DNA of 64,000 nucleotides from VGJW01 sp035285595. Its GTDB lineage: Bacteria > Cyanobacteriota > Sericytochromatia > S15B-MN24 > VGJW01. The position numbers and the translations under genes are program-made. Of the stretch, positions 58,595 through 64,000 are shown piece after piece; position 1 is the stretch's first letter; every line of letters starts with the position of its first letter. The notes beneath the pieces are model-generated. The model searched no databases. It was given only the letters and a program-made list of their open reading frames with translations, and had not been told where the DNA came from. The DNA lies in the NCBI GenBank assembly GCA_035285595.1, contig JAYKGV010000003.1, positions 62,001-126,000 on the forward strand, given 5' to 3'.

Positions 58595-59164
58595 GTGAAA
58601 CATTGTCCTGCCTGTGGAGCGCCCACGCACCTGCGGATACCCCCCGGCGACAATCGCGAGCGGGCGGTCTGTAGCTCCTGCAGTGTCGTCCACTACGAGA
58701 ATCCCCGCATCGTCGTCGGGGCGGTTTGTCACACGGGGGACCGCCTGGCCCTGTGCCGCCGGGCCATCCCTCCCCGCATCGGCTATTGGACCTTCCCGGC
58801 GGGCTTCCTCGAGATGGGGGAGACGGCCGAGGAGGGGGCCGCCAGGGAGGCCCGCGAGGAGGCCGGTGTGGAAGTGGTCGTGGAGCGTCTGCTTGGCGTC
58901 TACAGCGTGCCTGGGCGCGGTCAGGTCCATCTGCTTTACGAGGCCCGGATGTTGGGAGAGGCCCACGAGGCTGGGGAAGAGAGCCTCGAGGTGGTCTTGC
59001 GGCCCTGGGTGGACATTCCCTGGGGGGATCTGGCTTTCCCTTCCATTCGCTGGGGGCTTCAGCTCGCTTTGGAAGCTCGGGATCAGCCAGGTTGGGTTCC
59101 GCGGATGACGGCTGCGGCCGGGGCACCGGATCTGCCCGCCTTGCCTGGGGATCTCCAGAGCTAG
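58595..59164 (+). CDS. NUDIX hydrolase with zinc ribbon
   Basis: A 189-residue protein starting at GTG 58595. It begins with a four-Cys zinc ribbon (CPACG, CSSCS) and continues with a complete NUDIX box (GFLEMGETAEEGAAREAREE, then AGV). This layout is like the NADH-pyrophosphatase/ADP-ribose group, though the full NudC fold is not present. Expected action is hydrolysis of a nucleoside diphosphate linked to another moiety. The stop is one base from the convergent gene's stop. Confidence 0.88.
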   Translation: MKHCPACGAPTHLRIPPGDNRERAVCSSCSVVHYENPRIVVGAVCHTGDRLALCRRAIPPRIGYWTFPAGFLEMGETAEEGAAREAREEAGVEVVVERLLGVYSVPGRGQVHLLYEARMLGEAHEAGEESLEVVLRPWVDIPWGDLAFPSIRWGLQLALEARDQPGWVPRMTAAAGAPDLPALPGDLQS

Positions 59165-59165
59165 C

Positions 59166-60185
59166 CTAGCGTCGGGGCGGTCCTGGCGAACGGTCGAAGG
59201 ATTCGATGGTGCGCACGATGGCACCGGAAATCACACGCAGCACGCCGATGAAAAGGCGGCTGGGCATCCTGCCGAGGGCCATCAGGCCCAGCAGCATCCG
59301 GTCGAAGGCACCGACAGCCTGATCGAGTCCCTGTCCCGCCCATTGACCCCATTGCCATGCCCCTGTGCGTGCCGCCTTGGCCTGACGAGCCAGGCGACTG
59401 TTCTTGAGCGAGGAATCGATGCGGTTCATCGCTCTTTCCCATTCCTCGGTCAAGGTGCCGGTGGCCGGACGGGCCGCCGCCTCCCGGGCTCTGGGAATCG
59501 CGGCCTCGAAGGTCCGGGCAATCTGTTCCAGTACAGAAGGGGATGCCTGGCGAATGTTGGTCTGCAGATACAGCACGTGGGCCCGGCTGGTGACCTGATC
59601 GCCATAGGAGGCCACGATGCCGGCGGTGGCTCCTTCGCCGGTAGGAAAGTAATACAGTGCGATGCGCTCGATTCGTGGCGGAGAACCGAACATCTGCTCT
59701 GCCTGCTCAATCAGATGGGGAGGAACCAGGGCGCGAAAGACAAGTTCGTGATCGAGTCCGACGGGACGCAGGATGGCCCCGGTAGGTGCCTCGGCTTCCT
59801 GATCCGCGAGTTGCCGAAAAGGTGTCGATTGACCGACCGGTGTCATCACCAGATCGGGTGCGAATCCGGCACGCCAGGTGATGCCTTGGACGGAGAAACT
59901 GAGGCTGCGCGACCACTTGGCGGTCTTGCGGAGCATCAGGGCATCGGTGCGATCCCCGATGTCGGGAACCGCGCGCGGACCCGGCAGCAGATCGGACGTG
60001 CCGGCCTGGGTCCGGGCGTAGGCCGCCTGCACCACGCTGTCGCCCGGGCCGATGCGGGCATCCCCTACGTCATCCGGAGAGATCGGGCGAGTCAGTTGCT
60101 GGGGCTGCACACGCTGGGGCACGCCTTGGGCAGGCGGCCCATGTGATGGCCTCCCCCCTCCGTCCTCCGGCTCCCTGCGGCGCAT
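59166..60185 (-). CDS. Protein of unknown function downstream of ftsX
   Basis: A 339-residue protein with an ATG at 60185 and an AAGGA ribosome site. The first 55 residues are Pro/Gly/Arg/Gln-rich and likely disordered. The middle (residues 85-215) holds beta-strand-like segments (SVQGITWRAGFAPDLVMTPVG; IERIALYYFPTGEGATAGIV). The C-terminal 100 residues contain a helix rich in Ala/Arg and a hydrophobic stretch (MLLGLMALGRMPSRLFIGVLRVISGAI). No family is recognised. It starts 44 bases after ftsX on the same strand and may be in the same operon. Confidence 0.6.
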   Translation of the reverse strand: MRRREPEDGGGRPSHGPPAQGVPQRVQPQQLTRPISPDDVGDARIGPGDSVVQAAYARTQAGTSDLLPGPRAVPDIGDRTDALMLRKTAKWSRSLSFSVQGITWRAGFAPDLVMTPVGQSTPFRQLADQEAEAPTGAILRPVGLDHELVFRALVPPHLIEQAEQMFGSPPRIERIALYYFPTGEGATAGIVASYGDQVTSRAHVLYLQTNIRQASPSVLEQIARTFEAAIPRAREAAARPATGTLTEEWERAMNRIDSSLKNSRLARQAKAARTGAWQWGQWAGQGLDQAVGAFDRMLLGLMALGRMPSRLFIGVLRVISGAIVRTIESFDRSPGPPRR

Positions 60186-60229
60186 GCCTTCCTTCTACCC
60201 CGTGGCTACCCGACGGTCTCGACAAGGCT

Positions 60230-61123
60230 TCACCCTGCCGACAAATGGCGCTTGACCGAAACGAGACTGCCAAGTGCACCCACGCCCACACCTACCAACA
60301 GCAGGTTGCCCAACAGCTGGGCGGTCGAGAGGGGATCGGCCACGAGAGGCACGAAGGGGAAGAGCTCCTGCAAGCGCTGCATGACGAAGGTTCGCCAGGT
60401 AATCAGCAAGGGACTGGTCAGGAGCGTACCAAGTGCCCCGAAGAGCATCCCTTCGAGCAGGAAGGGCCAATGAATGAAGCCGTTCGAAGCTCCGACCAGC
60501 TGCATGATTTCAATCTCCCTGCGGCGGGTCTGGACGGTCAAGCGGATGGTGTTGACGGTGACGGCGAGGGTAGCCACCAGCAGGCAACCCACCAGAATGG
60601 CCCCGGCCGCCTGCACGAAGGCAGCGATCTGCTGCAGTTTGGCAAGCAGATCTCGACCGTAGTTGATGTCCTCGACCCCGTCGAGCTGACGGATGCGATC
60701 GGCGACGGGAGCGACTTGGTCCGGATTGTCGACCTTGACTCTGATGGTGTCGGGCAGCGGGTTGTCATCCAGGAGATTCTCGAAGGACAGTTCGCTGCGC
60801 ATGTCGCGCTGCAACTGCGCCCACGCCTCGTCACGCGTGACCACGACGGTGGTCGTGACACCGGGAAACTGCCGAATGGCCGACGATAGCCGTGCGGCAT
60901 CTCCGCCATCGCGCACGAACGTCATGATCTCAACCTTGCCACCGATGGCGCGGGACAGGCCGTAAAGGTCGTCGGAGAGTTGCCATATCCCGCCGAGGAT
61001 GAGTAGGGAAGCGGTCATCGTAAGGATGACCACGCCACTCATCCATCCCTGACGGCTGATAGAGGCCAAAGCCTCCTCCAGCACGAAGCCGACTTGCCGC
61101 CAGAAGCGTCTAACCGACTCCAA
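60230..61123 (-). CDS. ftsX: Cell-division protein FtsX
   Basis: About 297 residues from a TTG start at 61123, preceded by GGAGG at eight bases. The four-helix FtsX plan is seen: N-terminal membrane helix (VVILTMTASLLILGGIWQLS), an extracytoplasmic domain (VEIMTFVRDGG to YGRDLLAKLQQI), and three later helices with the FtsX permease segment (VTVNTIRLTVQTRRREIEIM, then LVGASNGFIHWPF). With FtsE it controls peptidoglycan hydrolases at the divisome. Its start overlaps the ftsE end by 14 bases. Confidence 0.93.
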   Translation of the reverse strand: MESVRRFWRQVGFVLEEALASISRQGWMSGVVILTMTASLLILGGIWQLSDDLYGLSRAIGGKVEIMTFVRDGGDAARLSSAIRQFPGVTTTVVVTRDEAWAQLQRDMRSELSFENLLDDNPLPDTIRVKVDNPDQVAPVADRIRQLDGVEDINYGRDLLAKLQQIAAFVQAAGAILVGCLLVATLAVTVNTIRLTVQTRRREIEIMQLVGASNGFIHWPFLLEGMLFGALGTLLTSPLLITWRTFVMQRLQELFPFVPLVADPLSTAQLLGNLLLVGVGVGALGSLVSVKRHLSAG

Positions 61124-61799
61124 CGGGATAACCTCCTCGGGCGATGTCCTGCACGATGCGCCCCCCGTCAAGCGCCACGACGCGCCGGCGCATCGAGTCC
61201 ACGATGTGCTTGTTGTGGGTGGCGACCAGGACGGTGGTTCCATGCTGGTTGATACGGGTAAGCAGCCGCATGATGTCCCACGAAGTATCCGGATCGAGAT
61301 TACCCGTCGGCTCGTCGCAGAGCAGAAGAGGTGGAGTGTTCACGATCGCACGGGCCAGGCAGACCCGCTGTTGCTGTCCACCCGAGAGCTGGCCGGGCAT
61401 GAGGTCGCTGTATTCACGCAAGTTGACCAGATCCAACGCGCTGCGGGTGCGTTTCTCCACCTCGCTGCGGCTGGTTCCCAAAACCTTGAGGGCGAAGGCC
61501 ACGTTTTCGTAGACCGTCCTTTGGGGCAGCAGCTTGTAGTCCTGAAAAACCACTCCGATTCGACGCCGCAGGTTTGGCAACTGGCCCCGCGACAAGCGGC
61601 CGATGTCCGTACCGGCTACCAGGACTGAACCAGAAGTTGCCGTTTCCGCTCGGTACAGGAGCTTGAGAAGGGTGCTCTTGCCCGCACCGGAGAGTCCTAC
61701 CAGAAAGACGAATTCGCCTTTCTCGACATCAAGATTGGCCCCGGTCACGGCGCGTACGCCGCTGGGGTAGATCTTGCTGACCTGCTTGAGCCGAATCAT
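61110..61799 (-). CDS. ftsE: Cell-division ATP-binding protein FtsE
   Basis: A 229-residue ABC ATPase. Walker A VGLSGAGKSTLLKL, signature LSGGQQQRVCLARAI, Walker B LLLCDEPTGNLD, and the H-loop His in VATHNKHI. FtsE drives FtsX. Its ATG overlaps the upstream wecG stop (ATGA). Confidence 0.97.
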   Translation of the reverse strand: MIRLKQVSKIYPSGVRAVTGANLDVEKGEFVFLVGLSGAGKSTLLKLLYRAETATSGSVLVAGTDIGRLSRGQLPNLRRRIGVVFQDYKLLPQRTVYENVAFALKVLGTSRSEVEKRTRSALDLVNLREYSDLMPGQLSGGQQQRVCLARAIVNTPPLLLCDEPTGNLDPDTSWDIMRLLTRINQHGTTVLVATHNKHIVDSMRRRVVALDGGRIVQDIARGGYPVGVG

Positions 61800-62596
61800 G
61801 CGGTGGGGGGTCCCTGTCGTTCGCCGGGATCGGCCTCCAAAGTGTACCGCTCCTGCTTCTCAGCCGCGACGGCCGCCCGGATGAACCGCGGGAGCAGCGT
61901 GGCCATGCGTTGCCAGCGCCACGGCTCTTGGACGAGGCGGTACAACCATTCGAGATGCAGGCGAATCATCCATCCAGGTGCGCGCTGCAGGCGCCCGGAA
62001 ATCACGTCGAGACTGCCCCCGATTCCCATCGCCACCCGCACCCCGAGACCGCGGCGGTGGCGATCGATCCATAGTTCCTGCCGCGGCACGCCGAGGGCTA
62101 CGAGGAGGGCGGCTGCGCCGGACGCGCGGATGCCTTCGATCACGGCTGGTTCTTCTGCGTCGGTGAAGTAGCCGTCGCGGGTGCCAGCGATGGTCAAGCC
62201 GGGGTGCCTCGTGCGCAGGACCTCGGCGGCAGCGGCGGCGACGCCAGGGGCAGCCCCGAGCAGGTAGAGCCCCTTGCCCGTGGCGGCACAAGAAGCGGCG
62301 ATCGTATCGACGAAGGCCACCCCCGCCAACTTGCGCACCGGCACTCCCCGGCGGGCTGCCGCCCAGACCACGCCTGAACCGTCGGGGAGAACGAGACCCG
62401 CCTCGCCGATGATTCGGGCCAAAGCCTGATGACCGGACGCTTGAATCGCCATTTCCGCATTCATGGTCACGACGTGGAGCCAGGAGGGTGCGGCCGATGC
62501 GAGGACCTCGCGAACCTTTGCCGCGGCCCAATCGGCATCTCCCGTGTCCAGCGGGAGTCCGGTGACGCGCAGACGGGGTGGAGAGTACGGTTTCAT
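61796..62596 (-). CDS. WecG/TagA/CpsF family glycosyltransferase
   Basis: A 266-residue GT26 enzyme. Motifs are VTMNAEMAIQASG (the T-x-N-x-[DE] motif), LVLPDGSGVVWAA and LVALGVPRQELWIDRH. These transfer ManNAc or a related sugar onto an undecaprenyl-linked GlcNAc carrier for surface polymers. ATG 62596 overlaps the csaB stop and its own stop overlaps ftsE, so it links wall-polymer synthesis with division genes. Confidence 0.93.
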   Translation of the reverse strand: MKPYSPPRLRVTGLPLDTGDADWAAAKVREVLASAAPSWLHVVTMNAEMAIQASGHQALARIIGEAGLVLPDGSGVVWAAARRGVPVRKLAGVAFVDTIAASCAATGKGLYLLGAAPGVAAAAAEVLRTRHPGLTIAGTRDGYFTDAEEPAVIEGIRASGAAALLVALGVPRQELWIDRHRRGLGVRVAMGIGGSLDVISGRLQRAPGWMIRLHLEWLYRLVQEPWRWQRMATLLPRFIRAAVAAEKQERYTLEADPGERQGPPTA

Positions 62597-63738
62597 CCCG
62601 TCACTCCGGACGGATGACCCGCGAGGCGGCGGGCAAGATCGAAATTGGCCCGGGCGGCCTCCTGTACCGCGGTCTGGCGCTCCCGCAGGCCCGCGGCAAG
62701 TTCCTTGCGGGAGTGCCAGAAGGCCTCCAACTGCGTCCCGAAGGAGCCGAAATCGTCGAGGTCTGCAAGCTCCCGGGCCATGGGAGCCGTCCAGCGGGCA
62801 CAATGCTGGCGGACCTTCTCGTCGTAAGCGAGACCAAAGAAAGGTACCCCGGTCGCGGCGGCCATGATCAAGGCGTGGAGGCGCATGCCGACTACGGCCT
62901 CGCATCGGCCCACGATGCCCATGAGCTCTGCGGGGGTGCACGGCTTCTCCAGCACGGTGACCTCGGGTCGATGGCCTTCGGGGCGGGTTTCGGCGCATAA
63001 GGCGAATTCACGGGAAATCCACAGGTCCTCGGGATGCTGGAAGGGCAGGACGAGGACCCTGAGTCCCTCCCGTGCAGCAAGTTGTCCCAAGGTAGCCGAC
63101 AGGCTCTTGAACTGACGCTCGAACCATCCGGGCCACGTGCGGACGGCCACGCCCACCAGCGGAGGACCCTCGAGCGGTAATCCCGCCTCCTGCAACAGGG
63201 TCGCGATCCGATCTGCTGGTGCAGGACGCAAGGCCAGGACGGGATCCGCCGTCAAATGAACGCGCGGGCCCGCCAATCCCATGGATGCCAGCAAATCGAC
63301 CGACCCCGGATCCCTGACGGCGATGGCCGAGCATGCGTCGAGGCACCAGGCCGCGAGGGTACGGGACCAGCCACGGCGCAAGGGACCCAAGCCTACGCCC
63401 AGGGTCATGACAGGGACACCTGCTTTTCGTGCCAGGCGGATGAGTCCACCGTAATAGGGCACGGAACCCACCCCCGTCACGTCCTGCATGAGGCCGCCGC
63501 CACCTGAAATGAAAAGTGAAGCCCCCTTGAGCGATTGCCAGATGGGGCCTGCCGCCGTGCGGGGCATGGCCCTGACCCCGTGGTCGCGGCGAGTGCCCGC
63601 AGGATCCGCAGACAACACAACCAAGTCTGCCCACGGGCCCAGTTCCTGGACCAAGGTAGCCAGGATGGCCTCGTCGCCGGCATTGCCGAAACCGTAGTAC
63701 CCCGAGATGACGATCCGGGGGCGAGACGCCTCGCTCAC
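62593..63738 (-). CDS. csaB: Polysaccharide pyruvyl transferase CsaB
   Basis: A 381-residue enzyme starting at GTG 63738. Features are GYYGFGNAGDEAILATLVQ, GGGGLMQDVTGVGSVPYY, GVGLGPLRR and the C-terminal VVGMRLHALIMAAATGVPFFG with catalytic-type RxHxL. CsaB pyruvylates secondary cell-wall polysaccharide so that SLH-domain proteins can bind; it occurs in Firmicutes and Cyanobacteria. It is coupled to the upstream MshEN-like gene (GTGA) and to wecG (ATGA). Confidence 0.93.
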   Translation of the reverse strand: MSEASRPRIVISGYYGFGNAGDEAILATLVQELGPWADLVVLSADPAGTRRDHGVRAMPRTAAGPIWQSLKGASLFISGGGGLMQDVTGVGSVPYYGGLIRLARKAGVPVMTLGVGLGPLRRGWSRTLAAWCLDACSAIAVRDPGSVDLLASMGLAGPRVHLTADPVLALRPAPADRIATLLQEAGLPLEGPPLVGVAVRTWPGWFERQFKSLSATLGQLAAREGLRVLVLPFQHPEDLWISREFALCAETRPEGHRPEVTVLEKPCTPAELMGIVGRCEAVVGMRLHALIMAAATGVPFFGLAYDEKVRQHCARWTAPMARELADLDDFGSFGTQLEAFWHSRKELAAGLRERQTAVQEAARANFDLARRLAGHPSGVTG

Positions 63739-64000
63739 GCTCCGGTTTCCGGTTCCCGTGGCCCGTCCACGAGCTGGGCCTGCAAGGCCCGACCTAGCTG
63801 CTCGAGGGTGCACAATCCCGAACCCACGAGAATCTCGCCAAGCAGTTGGCCTGTGACGGCTTGACGGACCAGGGCATCTTCGAGCTGCTCGAGGGTCACG
63901 ACGCCCTGGGTGACGAGAATCGTGCCCAAGCGGGACTCTTGCTTCTGGAAACTGAGGTTCTCGTCGACCTGCTCGGGTGTGAGGGAGCCTTGACGGACCA
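63735..64000 (-). CDS. MshEN/GSPII-E-like repeat protein, 5' end cut by the window edge
   Basis: The visible C-terminal 88 residues hold three copies of a repeat: a partial VRQGSLTPEQVDENLSFQKQ, then RLGTILVTQGVVTLEQL with EDALVRQ, then LLGEILVGSGLCTLEQL with GRALQAQ. This is the MshEN (T2SSE N-terminal) pattern, and the RLGxxLxxxG...LxxxLxxQ layout is known to bind cyclic di-GMP in MshE. There is no ATPase domain after it: the gene ends in REPETGA. It overlaps csaB (GTGA), so it may be a stand-alone sensor for that operon. The upstream part is outside the window. Confidence 0.75.
   Translation of the reverse strand, partial: VRQGSLTPEQVDENLSFQKQESRLGTILVTQGVVTLEQLEDALVRQAVTGQLLGEILVGSGLCTLEQLGRALQAQLVDGPREPETGA

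Overview
The window is GC-rich, gene-dense bacterial chromosome with no rRNA, tRNA, insertion sequence, prophage or CRISPR that I could recognise. Several proteins point to a double-membrane (diderm) organism: two beta-barrel-like proteins, one ending in Phe, many lipoprotein signals, a NamZ-type muramidase and a csaB-type pyruvyl transferase gene. The yggS-sepF-proC-yggT cluster, csaB next to wecG and ftsEX, ClpC with HspR and a ChlG/BchG-like prenyltransferase together suggest a lineage near the Cyanobacteriota, perhaps a non-photosynthetic relative such as Sericytochromatia. That placement is inference from gene content only.

Layout. 0-7.3 kb: a truncated exported protein, Dps, a DUF2330 protein, 2-oxoacid dehydrogenase E1 alpha/beta, a phosphodiester-glycosidase-like protein and a lipoprotein esterase. 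7.4-11.1 kb: the most unusual locus. A subtilisin-like protease diverges from a 78-residue peptide gene that is translationally coupled to a radical SAM/SPASM-like enzyme and followed by an ASKHA/hydantoinase-like protein. This looks like an undescribed peptide-modification (RiPP or peptide-derived cofactor) cassette. 11-14.5 kb: a membrane PP2C/SpoIIE phosphatase, a STAS anti-sigma antagonist and a TrmH-family methyltransferase. 14.4-17.4 kb: hspR-clpC with a strong promoter. 17.5-20.4 kb: a pseudopilin and a degenerate M1-peptidase-like protein joined to a beta barrel. 20.4-27.5 kb: housekeeping genes polA, rsmI, an HNH nuclease, hemB and glmS.

27.5-30.3 kb: a long gene-poor stretch, the ChlG-like UbiA protein and a lytic transglycosylase. 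30.3-35.7 kb: a methyltransferase-like protein, a small protein, and a 1067-residue zinc-ribbon/pseudo-cyclase/AAA/TPR protein, divergent from a lipoprotein. 35.8-37.2 kb: infC-rpmI-rplT, with an AUU start on infC and an attenuator-like hairpin in its leader. 37.2-40 kb: an M20 hydrolase with altered active-site residues, a soluble histidine kinase and a Fur protein. 40-43.4 kb: a 1042-residue LysM/peptidoglycan-binding protein. 43.5-48.4 kb: valS, a NamZ-like muramidase and a barrel-like protein. 48.4-50.8 kb: yggT-proC-sepF-yggS, a division-linked cluster. 51-55.8 kb: a second subtilisin, then a tightly overlapping run of aarF, a hydrolase, a degenerate acylphosphatase, a small protein and a ferredoxin. 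55.9-58.4 kb: B12-dependent nrdJ with two NrdR-box-like sites. 58.6-64 kb: a NUDIX hydrolase, then on the minus strand a coupled run of an MshEN-like protein (truncated), csaB, wecG, ftsE, ftsX and an unknown gene.

A recurring theme is proteins that keep a recognisable enzyme fold but lack key catalytic residues: acylphosphatase, M20 hydrolase, M1-like protein, nucleotide-cyclase-like domain and the second UbiA motif. These, together with the radical SAM cassette, are the best places for follow-up.
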